Assembly (NCBI GenBank): GCA_017547755.1
Contig: JAFYOX010000094.1
Coordinates: 1-64,000 of the forward strand
Source of the DNA: Clostridia bacterium
Lineage (GTDB): Bacteria > Bacillota > Clostridia > Oscillospirales > CAG-272
Direction of reading: 5' to 3'
Length of the DNA stretch: 64,000 nt
This document shows positions 30,694-42,321 of the stretch, one piece after another. Position numbers and translations under genes: made by a program. Position 1 is the stretch's first letter. Every line of letters begins with the position of its first letter. The notes below the pieces were generated by a model. That model was not told where the DNA came from. It saw only the letters and a list, made by a program, of their open reading frames with translations, and made no database searches.

Positions 30694-32904
30694 ATGAGCA
30701 TATTCGAACAATATTCCCCGTTCATCCGGGAATTTATCTATACCCACGGCTGGGAATCCCTCTCTCCCGTGCAGGTTTCGGCGGCGGAGATCATCTTCGG
30801 CTCGGATCACAACATTCTGCTTCCCTCGCAGACCGCGTCGGGCAAAACGGAAGCGGCATTCTTCCCGATCCTCTCCGAATTCTACGACGATATGCCCGCT
30901 TCCATCGGAGCGATCTACATTGCACCGCTGAAATCCCTCATCAACGACCAGTTCGGACGCATCTCCGAGCTCTGCGACGAAACGGGGATCCCCGTCTATC
31001 ACTGGCACGGCGACGTCGCGCAGTCGCACAAGACGAAGGCTCTCAAGGATCCGCGCGGCATCCTCCAGATCACGCCGGAATCGCTCGAATGTATGCTGAT
31101 GACCCGCTCGTCCGACCTCATCCGCCTCTTCGGCGACCTGCGCTACGTCGTCATTGACGAGATCCACACGCTCACCGGCTGTGACCGCGGGAACCAGATC
31201 ATCTGTCAGCTCGCCAGACTGCGCGCAAAAACGGGAACCTCCCCGCGCCGGATCGGCCTGTCGGCAACGCTCGGCGATATGTCCCGCGCGGCACAGTGGC
31301 TCGGTGCCGGAAGCGGCCGCGACACGGTCATTCCGGAAATTCCTCCGGCAAAGATCCGCTGGCGTCTCGGGATGGAACACTTCTACATCAACGGACCCGA
31401 CGTCGCCGATCTCCCCACACCGGAAGGAAACCGCCGGAACGAAGAGATCTCGATGGATCCCGGCTACGAATATATCTACGAATCCACGAAGGACAAAAAA
31501 GCCATCGTCTTCTCCAATTCCCGCGAGGAAACGGAATACATCTGCGCGACCCTGCGTGAGATCGCGGAATACCGCCGCGAACCGGACGTATTCCTCATCC
31601 ATCACGGCTTTCTCTCGGCAAGCATCCGCGAAGAAGCTGAAATGAAGATGAAAAACGACGAAATGAAAGCCGTCGCCTGCGCTACGGTCACGCTCGAACT
31701 CGGGATCGACATCGGACGGCTCGAACGGGTCATCCAGCAGGGTTCGCCGAACACGGTGTCGTCGTTCCTCCAGCGTCTCGGACGAAGCGGACGGCGCGGC
31801 GATCCGCCGGAAATGATGATGGTCTTCCGCGAAGAGACTTCGCTTCCGAACACGCCGCTTCCCCAGCTCATCCCGTGGAATCTCCTGCAGGCGATCGCCA
31901 TCGTGCAGCTGTACATCGAAGAACGCTTCATCGAACCGCCGTTCATCCGCAACTGCCCGTACAGCCTTCTCTTCCAGCAGACCATGTCCGTCGTCGCATC
32001 CAGCGGCGCGATCACGGCAAAGGAACTTGCCGCACGCATTCTTTCCCTGCCGCCGTTTGCTCATATCGAAGAACAGGATTACAAACTCCTTCTTCTGTCG
32101 ATGATCAACAACGACTGGCTCGAAATGACGGACGAACGGGAACTCATCGTGGGGCTGCGCGGCGAAAAACTGACCAATTCCTTCAAATTCTACGCCGTCT
32201 TCAAGGATTCCGAGGACTACACCGTCCGCTGTGAATCGGATGAGATCGGCGTCATCACCACACCGCCGCCGGTCGGCGACCGTTTTGCGCTTGCCGGACG
32301 GGTCTGGGAAGTCGAAGAACTCGACCTGCCCCGACATCTGATCTACGTCAAACGGGTCAGCGGCAAAATGGAGATCAGTTGGCCGGGCGACTACGGCGAG
32401 ATCCACACACGCATCCTCGAACGGATGCTGCAGGTACTCCGGGAAGATACGGAATATCCGTATCTCAGGGAAGGCGCCCTGCAGCGTCTCCGCGTGGCAC
32501 GCGCCGTTGCCCGCAATACCGGCATCACGACCAACTGCATCCTTCCGCTCGGCGGCTATACCTGGGTGCTCTTCCCGTGGCTCGGCACACGCAGCTTCCG
32601 CACGCTCCGCCGGTATCTCGTCCGCAACGCCGGACGCTTCAAGCTGACCGGCATGGAATTCGAAGGCTGCTACTATATGACATTCAAACTTGAAGGCGGC
32701 CGCGGCGACGAACTGATGCGCGAAATCATGCAGAAGATCGCGGAAGAAGGCATCGACCTCGATTCCCTCATCAGTCCGACCGAAGCCCCGGTCTTTGACA
32801 AATACGACGAATACATTCCGTCGGAACTGCTCCGCAAAGCCTACCGCGAGGACAAGCTCCGCGCGGACGAGATCATGGAAAGAGCCGTCGGAAATCTGCT
32901 GTAA
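30694..32904 (+). CDS. Lhr/BrxHI-like superfamily 2 helicase
   Basis: This 736-residue helicase shows the SF2 motifs: QTASGKT (46-52), APLKSLIND (Ia), TPESLE, DEIH (155-158), SAT (190-192), [13 protein letters not shown] (IV), TLELGIDIG (V) and [10 protein letters not shown] (360-369). The C-terminal half has Lhr-type winged-helix and beta-sandwich-like sequence. Length and neighbourhood (immediately after a BrxD-like ATPase) match BrxHI rather than the 1400-residue Lhr. It starts at ATG 30694 after ttttggagata. The 99-base gap from the ATPase holds a weak hairpin (ggctgatg...cattagcc) and possibly a minor promoter. uvrA follows 25 bases after the stop. Confidence 0.82.
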   Translation: MSIFEQYSPFIREFIYTHGWESLSPVQVSAAEIIFGSDHNILLPSQTASGKTEAAFFPILSEFYDDMPASIGAIYIAPLKSLINDQFGRISELCDETGIPVYHWHGDVAQSHKTKALKDPRGILQITPESLECMLMTRSSDLIRLFGDLRYVVIDEIHTLTGCDRGNQIICQLARLRAKTGTSPRRIGLSATLGDMSRAAQWLGAGSGRDTVIPEIPPAKIRWRLGMEHFYINGPDVADLPTPEGNRRNEEISMDPGYEYIYESTKDKKAIVFSNSREETEYICATLREIAEYRREPDVFLIHHGFLSASIREEAEMKMKNDEMKAVACATVTLELGIDIGRLERVIQQGSPNTVSSFLQRLGRSGRRGDPPEMMMVFREETSLPNTPLPQLIPWNLLQAIAIVQLYIEERFIEPPFIRNCPYSLLFQQTMSVVASSGAITAKELAARILSLPPFAHIEEQDYKLLLLSMINNDWLEMTDERELIVGLRGEKLTNSFKFYAVFKDSEDYTVRCESDEIGVITTPPPVGDRFALAGRVWEVEELDLPRHLIYVKRVSGKMEISWPGDYGEIHTRILERMLQVLREDTEYPYLREGALQRLRVARAVARNTGITTNCILPLGGYTWVLFPWLGTRSFRTLRRYLVRNAGRFKLTGMEFEGCYYMTFKLEGGRGDELMREIMQKIAEEGIDLDSLISPTEAPVFDKYDEYIPSELLRKAYREDKLRADEIMERAVGNLL

Positions 32905-32929
32905 ATCCCCACACATCGGAGGTGAAACC

Positions 32930-35767
<2,838 letters not shown>

Positions 35768-35776
35768 GAACACCGG

Positions 35777-35814
35777 AAGCACACGCATCTCCCATGGAAT
35801 GCGTGTGCTTTCTT
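35777..35814 (+). terminator. intrinsic terminator after uvrA
   Basis: A 12-pair perfect stem aagcacacgcat / atgcgtgtgctt is followed by TCTTAAC; the T-run is short. Confidence 0.7.
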
Positions 35815-35854
35815 AACAAAGGATTAAATCCGTATTAAAAATCCCTCCGCCCCA

Positions 35855-35883
35855 TTGATAATCCCCCGTTTCCATGGTAGAAT
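35855..35883 (+). promoter_or_regulatory. promoter of the 555-residue membrane protein gene
   Basis: TTGATA (35855-35860), a 17-base spacer and TAGAAT (35878-35883). Confidence 0.55.
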
Positions 35884-35928
35884 ATTTCTGCAACCAAGTA
35901 TATTTTCTACGAAAGGCAGACTCCGTCC

Positions 35929-37596
35929 ATGAAAAAATCCACCCGTGCCGCCGCGATTCTGGCGTATCTCATCGCCGCAGTCCTGTTCGTCGGCATCGTT
36001 TACTACGTCACTCTGCCGCCGGTTTCGATCTATTCCGGCGCGTTCTGGACCTTCTTCTTCTTTGTCGACGCCGTGATCTTCGTCTCCTTCCTCGTCGTCG
36101 GCACACTTTCCGGCAAGCTGTTCGGGACGTTCATGCGCCTGCCGTCCGGTCACATCGACATCCAGTCGGGCGTGCTGAAACGGATGGGCTTCGTGAAAGT
36201 CCAGGTCGTCCTCACCCTGCTCGTTATCGCATTCCTCTTCCTCGGTTCGCTCGTCTCCTCGGAAATGTTCCGCGCGAAAACCTACAGCTCGCTGATCACC
36301 GTGGAAAACGGGGATTTTGCGGCGGACATCGCCGAAACCGAATACGTCTCCGACATTGCGCTGATGGACTCCGGCTCCGCACGCATCCTCGGCGCACGTA
36401 CGCTCGGTACCCTCTCCGACCTCGTTTCGCAGTATAACGTCGCATCGGCGTATACCCAGATCGCGGTGATGGAAGACGACGGCACCGCCGCTCCCTACAA
36501 GGTCGCACCGCTGGAATACGCTTCTTTCTTCAAATGGCTGACCAACAGCAAGTCCGGGATCCCCGGTTATGTCAAGGTCGACCCCGTCCGCTTTGACGCG
36601 GAATTCGTCCGTCTGCAGGGCGATTATATCAAATATTCCGACTCCGCCTACTTCGGCAAGGACCTGATGCGCGCGCTCCGGTTCGCATATCCGACCGCGA
36701 TCTTCGGCTCCGTTTACTTCGAAGTGGACGACGAAGGGCATCCCTACTGGATCGCCTCCGTCATGAAACCGAACGCCGGTCTGTTCGGCGCGTATGACGT
36801 CGAATCCGTCGTGACTCTCGACGCCTGCACCGGCGAAACCGCGCAGTATCTTCCCGCCGAATCCCCCGAATGGATCGACATCGTTTACTCCGGCAATCTC
36901 ATCTGCCAGAAATACGACTGGCACGGCATGCTCCGCGGCGGCTATATCAACTCCGCGTTTGCCCAGACCGACTGCGTTGTGACCACCGACGACTTCGGCT
37001 ACAAGATCATCGGCAACGACGTCTACATCTTCACCGGCGTAACGTCCACCTCCAACGACGAAGCGAACATCGGCTTCATCCTCGTAAACTCCCGCACCGG
37101 CGCGTACAAATACTACACCGTTCCGGGTGCCGAAGAATACAGCGCGATGTCCGCCGCCGAAGGTTCCGTCCAGCAGTACCGTTATCAGGCATCCTTCCCG
37201 ACCCTCATCAACGTCGGCGGCGAAGCGACCTATATCATGGTCCTCAAGGACGCGTCCGGCATCGTCAAGATGTACTCGATGGTCAACGTCCGCAATTACA
37301 ACATCGTTGTGACCAGCGACACGCAGGAAGACGTTTTCCAGAAATACAAGGCGGCGCTCTCCCAGAGTACGGGAAATCTCTCGCCCGATCTGCTCACGGA
37401 AGCCTCCGTTCCCGTGGATGAGATCCTCTATATCACGCAGAGCGGCGAAACCACCGTCTATATCAAATCCGAAGGCAATGTCTACCGCCTGCCCTTCAAC
37501 GAAAACATCCTCTTCGTGAATGAAGGCGACACGATCAGAGTATGGTACGCATCCGTCACGGACGGCGTTATTCCCGTCGTGAAATTCGAACGGTGA
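35929..37596 (+). CDS. membrane-anchored protein of unknown function
   Basis: This 555-residue protein has three hydrophobic segments near the N-terminus (about 8-28, 38-60 and 87-108). About 440 residues of soluble sequence follow, rich in beta-strand-like stretches and aromatic residues (YVKVDPVRFDAEFVRLQGDYIKYSDS, HPYWIASVMKPNAGLFGAYDVESVVTLDACTGE). A folded extracytoplasmic domain is likely; repeated statements such as DACTGE...YLPAESPEW and NSRTGAYKYYTVPG hint at PepSY-like or propeller repeats, but I cannot name a family. It has its own promoter and a weak RBS before ATG 35929. No partner gene is evident: a 35-residue membrane protein follows with a separate promoter. Confidence 0.75.
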   Translation: MKKSTRAAAILAYLIAAVLFVGIVYYVTLPPVSIYSGAFWTFFFFVDAVIFVSFLVVGTLSGKLFGTFMRLPSGHIDIQSGVLKRMGFVKVQVVLTLLVIAFLFLGSLVSSEMFRAKTYSSLITVENGDFAADIAETEYVSDIALMDSGSARILGARTLGTLSDLVSQYNVASAYTQIAVMEDDGTAAPYKVAPLEYASFFKWLTNSKSGIPGYVKVDPVRFDAEFVRLQGDYIKYSDSAYFGKDLMRALRFAYPTAIFGSVYFEVDDEGHPYWIASVMKPNAGLFGAYDVESVVTLDACTGETAQYLPAESPEWIDIVYSGNLICQKYDWHGMLRGGYINSAFAQTDCVVTTDDFGYKIIGNDVYIFTGVTSTSNDEANIGFILVNSRTGAYKYYTVPGAEEYSAMSAAEGSVQQYRYQASFPTLINVGGEATYIMVLKDASGIVKMYSMVNVRNYNIVVTSDTQEDVFQKYKAALSQSTGNLSPDLLTEASVPVDEILYITQSGETTVYIKSEGNVYRLPFNENILFVNEGDTIRVWYASVTDGVIPVVKFER

Positions 37597-37676
37597 TAAA
37601 TATCGACAAAATTAGTTTTGATGGCTGATTTGTGAATTTTGTGAGTAAATTTTATGAATCAAACTACCATCAGCCC

Positions 37677-37705
37677 TTGACAAACGACAAAAACTATGCT
37701 ACAAT
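37677..37705 (+). promoter_or_regulatory. promoter of the 35-residue membrane protein
   Basis: TTGACA (37677-37682), a 17-base spacer and TACAAT (37700-37705), 35 bases before the ATG. Confidence 0.8.
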
Positions 37706-37740
37706 AAGTACGCAACTCAAGAACAACGGAGAAACAGAAA

Positions 37741-37848
37741 ATGGAAGAAATCCTGCTTGCCCCGGCTACGTTCGACATTGCCGTACTTATTGTAGTGCTT
37801 GTCATCGTGACCGGCGTCCTGACCCTCCTCGCGAAATACAAACGCTGA
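37741..37848 (+). CDS. small single-pass membrane protein (35 residues)
   Basis: ATG 37741 opens a 35-residue frame: a short acidic start (MEEILLAPATFD), one hydrophobic helix (about 13-31, IAVLIVVLVIVTGVLTLLA) and a basic end (KYKR), giving an N-out/C-in single-pass protein by the positive-inside rule. A cggag lies 9 bases before ATG. It has its own consensus promoter and a terminator starting right after the stop, so it is a free-standing monocistronic unit. It is too short for standard gene callers. No toxin-antitoxin partner or antisense RNA is visible. Function unknown. Confidence 0.7.
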   Translation: MEEILLAPATFDIAVLIVVLVIVTGVLTLLAKYKR

Positions 37849-37888
37849 AAAACCGCACGGAAGCGATCCGTACGGTTTTTTTGTTTTA
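37849..37888 (+). terminator. terminator of the 35-residue protein gene
   Basis: The stem AACCGcACGG / CCGTaCGGTT with a 7-base loop is followed by TTTTTTTG. Confidence 0.85.
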
Positions 37889-37896
37889 TATACGTT

Positions 37897-38901
37897 TTAT
37901 TTTTCCAGCCGGCATCCCTGCCATGTTCCCCTGCGGTAGAGTTCCTTGTCGATCTCGTTGGCAACCTCCGTCTTGCGGCGGCTCCACTGCGGCGCGAGCA
38001 GATCCTCCGCCATGCCGTCGCCCGTGACACGTCCGATGATCGTGTCGCCGGGAAGCATCTCCAGCTGATCGCACGTCACCGCCACGTATTCCTCGCGGGT
38101 CATCGGCTCGTACTGCCCGCTCTGGTACAGCGCCGCCAGCTCCGTTTCGCTGAGAACGTGCGCGAGATGGATCTTCACCATATCCGGATGCAGGGCGGCG
38201 ACATCCCGTGCCGTCTGCCGCATCGTATCCACCGTTTCCCCCGGAAGCCCGTTGATCAGGTGAACCCCGATCGTGAACCGGCGGAACGGGGGATATTTTT
38301 CGTTTTCCGGACGGTCAGGAAATTCCGCGTTGATCCCGTCCGCGATCTTCTTCAGCCGGGTATAGCCGTCCACGAATTCCGCGTATGTATGACAGCGGTT
38401 AATGCGTTCCGCCGTCCCGTCGTCCGTCGTCTGCAGACCGAGTTCCACCATCACCGGGATCTTTCGCGCCGTATCCGCAAGGATCTCCAGAATTTCGTCG
38501 GACAGGCAGTCCGCACGGGTCGCGATATCGAGCATGACCGCGCCTTCCATCGCTGCCGCACGGTCATAGAATCCACGCAGGACCGCCGGATCGCCGTACG
38601 TGTTCGTGTTCGACTGCAGATACGGGATGAATCCGACCGGCGTCCATTTCCGGCAGGCGGTCTCCACGCCGGTACGCCACTGCTCGTCCATCGTATCGCC
38701 GACCGCGCTCCTGCTGCCGGATTTGCAGTAGATGCATCCGCCGTGTCCGCGCGAACCGTCGAGGTTCGGGCAGGTGCATCCGATGTCCAGCGAAACCTTC
38801 GCCGTTTTTCCGCCGAAGCGTGCCTTCATGTACCAGTCGTATGTCATATACCGCTTGTTGGAATCGCTGTAAAGATAGGGATTTGTGTCTTTCTGTGCCA
38901 T
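37897..38901 (-). CDS. radical SAM protein, YhcC/TIGR01212 type
   Basis: This 334-residue protein matches the YhcC group: NPYLYSDSNKRYMTYDWYMKARFGGKTAKVSLDIG is followed by a cluster pattern CTCPNLDGSRGHGGCIYC. The usual CX3CX2C cysteines are widened as in this subfamily (C...C at about 63-65, C79 and C82). The segment FRRFTIGVHLINGLPGETVDTM is the GGE-like SAM region. Archaeal and bacterial relatives (Elp3-like group) act in tRNA or other modification; the reaction of this subgroup is unknown to me. ATG 38901 follows aaaaggacgg and is preferred over upstream ATGs at 38952. The gene is monocistronic. Confidence 0.88.
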   Translation of the reverse strand: MAQKDTNPYLYSDSNKRYMTYDWYMKARFGGKTAKVSLDIGCTCPNLDGSRGHGGCIYCKSGSRSAVGDTMDEQWRTGVETACRKWTPVGFIPYLQSNTNTYGDPAVLRGFYDRAAAMEGAVMLDIATRADCLSDEILEILADTARKIPVMVELGLQTTDDGTAERINRCHTYAEFVDGYTRLKKIADGINAEFPDRPENEKYPPFRRFTIGVHLINGLPGETVDTMRQTARDVAALHPDMVKIHLAHVLSETELAALYQSGQYEPMTREEYVAVTCDQLEMLPGDTIIGRVTGDGMAEDLLAPQWSRRKTEVANEIDKELYRRGTWQGCRLEK

Positions 38902-39002
38902 GGGATACCGTCCTTTTCCGTTGAATTTTCCGTTATTCATATTATACATCAAAAATTATGAAAATAATATAATAACGAATTTGAAATTTTTGCGAATAGA
39001 TA

Positions 39003-39031
39003 TTGTTTTTTTCTGCAAAATATCATATAAT
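39003..39031 (+). promoter_or_regulatory. promoter of sufCB
   Basis: TTGTTT (39003-39008), a 17-base spacer and TATAAT (39026-39031) give a leader of about 155 bases before sufC. The leader is AT-rich and has an AGTATG / CATACT inverted pair near 39038-39075 but no regulatory site I can name. Confidence 0.6.
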
Positions 39032-39192
39032 ATACAAGTATGAAAGAATATTCTGCAAGTTCAAAAATCCATACTTTCATTTCTCAGCACAAATCCCATA
39101 TAAATCCGCATTTTTTGAATAATGACGTTCTCAAAAATGCAAAAATATAGAATCATAACTGCAGGATTCCCTGCGAAAGAGAGTCAGAAATT

Positions 39193-39930
39193 ATGCTGCG
39201 ACTGCAAAATGTCACCTTTACCGTTCCCCAGAACGAAAAAGGCGGTAAAAATACAATCCTCGACGACGTGACCCTCGATATCGAAGACGGCAGCTACGTT
39301 GTCGTGACCGGTCCGAACGGCGGCGGCAAGACCACCCTTGCCAAAGTGATCATGGGTCTGGTAAAGCCGGATTCCGGCCGCATCTTCCTTGACGGCATGG
39401 ACATTTCCTCCCTCGACGTGACCGCCCGCTCCGAAGCCGGCATTTCCTACGGCTTCCAGCAGCCCCCGCGCTTCAAGGGCATCACCGTCCGCGATCTTCT
39501 TTCCATTGCGGCAAAGCGCAAGCTGAAGAAGGAAGACGCCTGCCACCTTCTCACCAAGGTCGGCCTGTGTGCCACCGAATACATCAACCGCGAAGTGGAT
39601 ACTTCCCTCTCCGGCGGTGAAGTAAAGCGTATCGAGATCGCAACCGTTCTCGCACGTGCGGAAACCTCCAAAGTTCTCATTTTTGACGAACCCGAAGCCG
39701 GCATCGACCTCTGGAGCTTCCATCGTCTCACCAAGACGTTCCGTGAACTCCACGAAGAATCGAACTGCACCATCATCATCATTTCCCATCAGGAACGCAT
39801 CATCAGCCAGGCGGACGAAGTCCTTCTCATTGCCGACGGCAAGCTCAGCCTCCGCGGCAAGCCGGAAGACATTCTCCCGTCGATCGATGATGTGGAAGAA
39901 AAGCCCTGCATGGTCGAAATGGACAAGTAA
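39193..39930 (+). CDS. sufC: Fe-S cluster assembly ATPase SufC
   Basis: This 245-residue ABC-type ATPase has Walker A GPNGGGKTTLAKVIMG, Q-loop GFQQPPRFKGI, signature LSGGEVKRIEIATVLA, Walker B VLIFDEPEAGIDLW and a switch His in IISHQERI, matching SufC. SufC drives conformational change of the SufB scaffold in Fe-S cluster assembly. It has the SufC-type DEPEAGID rather than the transporter DEPTSALD. No membrane protein is nearby. sufB starts 15 bases downstream. There is no SufD, SufS or SufU gene here. Confidence 0.92.
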   Translation: MLRLQNVTFTVPQNEKGGKNTILDDVTLDIEDGSYVVVTGPNGGGKTTLAKVIMGLVKPDSGRIFLDGMDISSLDVTARSEAGISYGFQQPPRFKGITVRDLLSIAAKRKLKKEDACHLLTKVGLCATEYINREVDTSLSGGEVKRIEIATVLARAETSKVLIFDEPEAGIDLWSFHRLTKTFRELHEESNCTIIIISHQERIISQADEVLLIADGKLSLRGKPEDILPSIDDVEEKPCMVEMDK

Positions 39931-39945
39931 GAAAGGAGCATCCGC

Positions 39946-40863
39946 ATGAATCAGGACATCCGCCGCGGTCTGCTTGAAAAGATCGCTGATCTGCACGATG
40001 TTCCCGCCGGCGCGTATAATATCCGTGAGAACGGCGAAAGCGTCCGTCAGAACACCGAAGAAATCACCATTGAAACCAAGACCGACAAGCCCGGCATCAA
40101 CATCATCGTCAAGTCCGGCACGAAAAACAGAAGCGTGCACATCCCCGTTCTCATCACGAAGACCGGTCTGACCGAAATGGTCTACAACGACTTCATCATC
40201 GGCGATGACTGCGACGTGCTGATCGTTGCGGGCTGCGGCATCCACAATACCGGCGACGAAGCCAGCGCACACGACGGCGTACACAGCTTCGAGATCGGCA
40301 AGAACTCCCACGTCCGCTATATTGAAAAGCACTACGGCGAAGGCAACGGCTCCGGCGAACGCATCATGAATCCCGAAATGACCGCACACCTCGCGGAAGG
40401 CGCATCCATGGAAATCGAATCCGTCCAGATCGGCGGCATCGACTCCACCAACCGCAAGACCGTCATCACCGCCGAAGAAAAGTGCGAAGTCCTTCTTTCC
40501 GAACGTCTCATGACCGACGGACATCAGGACGTTGTCAGCGACACCGAGATCATTCTCAACGGTGCGGATTCCAAGGCACGCATCAACAGCCGCTCCGTCG
40601 CAAAGGGAAACTCCACCCAGCTCTTCTACCCGAAGCTCACCGGCAACGCGGACTGCTTCGGTCATGTACAGTGCGACTCCATCATCATGGACGACGCAAA
40701 GATCCGCTCCATCCCCGAGATCTGCGCAAACTGCGTAGATGCGAGACTGGTTCACGAAGCGGCGATCGGCAAGATCGCGGGTGACCAGATCCTCAAGCTC
40801 ATGACCCTCGGACTCACCGCCGAAGAAGCGGAAGAAAAGATCCTGAACGGTCTGCTGAAATAA
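39946..40863 (+). CDS. sufB: SufB/SufD-like Fe-S scaffold (short form)
   Basis: This 305-residue protein has the beta-helix core of SufB/SufD and the conserved C-terminal block NADCFGHVQCDSIIMDDAKIRSIPEICANCVDARLVHEAAIGKIAGDQILKLMTLGLTAEEAEEKI. Cys residues in CFGHVQC and CANC and the Glu of HEAAIGKI are candidates for cluster or iron binding. It is much shorter than SufB (about 470-490) and lacks its N-terminal helical domain. Together with SufC it forms a two-gene, SufBC-only system like the minimal SUF/SMS loci described in anaerobes. A gaaaggag RBS precedes ATG 39946. Confidence 0.88.
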   Translation: MNQDIRRGLLEKIADLHDVPAGAYNIRENGESVRQNTEEITIETKTDKPGINIIVKSGTKNRSVHIPVLITKTGLTEMVYNDFIIGDDCDVLIVAGCGIHNTGDEASAHDGVHSFEIGKNSHVRYIEKHYGEGNGSGERIMNPEMTAHLAEGASMEIESVQIGGIDSTNRKTVITAEEKCEVLLSERLMTDGHQDVVSDTEIILNGADSKARINSRSVAKGNSTQLFYPKLTGNADCFGHVQCDSIIMDDAKIRSIPEICANCVDARLVHEAAIGKIAGDQILKLMTLGLTAEEAEEKILNGLLK

Positions 40864-40914
40864 AAATCTCTTCACACGTTAAATTTCTATCCATAGACTC
40901 AGAGGTATACTGCA

Positions 40915-42204
40915 ATGAATGTAAAAGCTTTTTCCGCTATGACGCAGGATGAACTCCAGAACGTCTACGCACGCGAACAGGCAAAACTTGACAAATGGTC
41001 CGAACGGAACCTTACTCTCGACCTCACCCGAGGCAAGCCGAACCAGGCACAGCTTGACCTTTCCTCCGAAATGCTGTCCATCATCAGCGACCGCGGGGAC
41101 TGTTTCAGCGCAAGCGGTCTCGACTGCCGCAACTACGGGATCCTCGACGGTCTGCCGGAAACGAAAAAGCTTTTCAGCGATCTTCTTGACATCCCGGCAG
41201 AACAGATCCTCGTCCTCGGCAACTCTTCTCTGAACGTTATGTACGATACCCTCGTACGTGCAATGCTCTTCGGCGTTGCCGGCGGTTACGAACCGTGGTC
41301 CCGTCAGGGCCGTATCAAGTTCATCTGCCCGTCTCCCGGATATGACCGTCACTTCACGATGTGCCGCACGCTCGGTATCGAAATGATCCCGGTCAAGATG
41401 AACGCAGACGGTCCCGACATGGACGAAGTCTACAACATCGCCTGCTCCGACCCGTCCGTCAAGGGGATCTGGTGCGTTCCGAAGTTTGCAAACCCGGAAG
41501 GCGTGACCTACTCCGACGAAGTCGTTGACCTGATCGCGGCAATGAAGCCCGCAGCTCCCGACTTCCGTATTTTCTGGGACAACGCATACGCGGTTCACGA
41601 AATCTACGACGAAGAAGTTCCGCTGGCAAACATCTTCAAGCTGGCAAAGGAATACGGCACCGAAGACAACATCTTCTACTTCGCATCCACTTCGAAGATC
41701 ACCTTCCCGGGTTCCGGTCTTGCGATCATGGCGGCATCCGAAAAGAACCTCGAGCAGATCCGTCCGATCATCGCAACCCAGACCATCGGCTACGACAAGA
41801 TCAACCAGATGCGTCACGTAAAGTTCTTCAAGGATGCAGACGGTCTCCGTGCACACATGAGACACCACGCAGCGATCCTCCGTCCGAAGTTCGAACTCGT
41901 TGAAAACCTGTTCGAAAGCGAACTCGGCGGTCTGGACATCGCACACTGGACGAACCCCAAGGGCGGCTACTTCATCAGCCTGTACGTTCCGGACGGATGC
42001 GCACGCCGCGTTTATCAGCTCGCACGTTCCGTCGGCGTAACCCTCACCACCGCAGGTTCCACCTTCCCCTACGGCCGTGACCCGCACAACAACAACCTCC
42101 GCATTGCCCCCACCTTCCCCGAAAACGACGAACTCAAACTCGCCATCGAAATCCTCTGCTCCTGCATCCGTCTCGCAGCCGCAGAGAAGATGCTGAAGGC
42201 ATGA
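40915..42204 (+). CDS. aspartate aminotransferase, type Ic (PF12897-like)
   Basis: This 429-residue fold-type I PLP enzyme matches the Corynebacterium AspT/MocR-like aminotransferase group without an HTH domain: LDLTRGKPNQAQLDLS, NYGILDGLPETKKLF, LVLGNSSLNVMYD, CPSPGYDRHF, FANPEGVTYSDE, FWDNAYAVHEIYD and the PLP lysine in FASTSKITFPGSGLAIM. It interconverts aspartate and oxaloacetate with glutamate/2-oxoglutarate. agaggtatactgca gives a modest RBS. It lies 51 bases after sufB and may be in the same transcript. Repeat copy 8 begins 6 bases after its stop. Confidence 0.92.
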   Translation: MNVKAFSAMTQDELQNVYAREQAKLDKWSERNLTLDLTRGKPNQAQLDLSSEMLSIISDRGDCFSASGLDCRNYGILDGLPETKKLFSDLLDIPAEQILVLGNSSLNVMYDTLVRAMLFGVAGGYEPWSRQGRIKFICPSPGYDRHFTMCRTLGIEMIPVKMNADGPDMDEVYNIACSDPSVKGIWCVPKFANPEGVTYSDEVVDLIAAMKPAAPDFRIFWDNAYAVHEIYDEEVPLANIFKLAKEYGTEDNIFYFASTSKITFPGSGLAIMAASEKNLEQIRPIIATQTIGYDKINQMRHVKFFKDADGLRAHMRHHAAILRPKFELVENLFESELGGLDIAHWTNPKGGYFISLYVPDGCARRVYQLARSVGVTLTTAGSTFPYGRDPHNNNLRIAPTFPENDELKLAIEILCSCIRLAAAEKMLKA

Positions 42205-42210
42205 TTTTTC

Positions 42211-42302
42211 GCGGGGAAAAACTTTTTGGAAAAAGTTTTTCCCCGCACCCCTTTTCAAAAACTTCTATACCGAGATATGATACGATGGATTGTGCAGATT
42301 TG
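42211..42302 (+). repeat. dispersed palindromic repeat, copy 8
   Basis: A perfect palindrome gcggggaaaaactttttg / gaaaaagtttttccccgc (42211-42246), tail accccttttcaaaaacttcta (42247-42267) and distal gtgcagatttg (42292-42302). This is the cleanest full-length copy and serves well as the family reference. Confidence 0.9.
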
Positions 42303-42321
42303 TCGTATTTTTGTTTTTATT

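Noticed and set aside
42226..42321. A longer N-terminus for the YitT-type protein starting inside repeat copy 8
   Set aside because: The added residues are translated repeat sequence (EKVFPRTPFQKLL), the same peptide that appears wherever the repeat is translated, so they are unlikely to be real protein.
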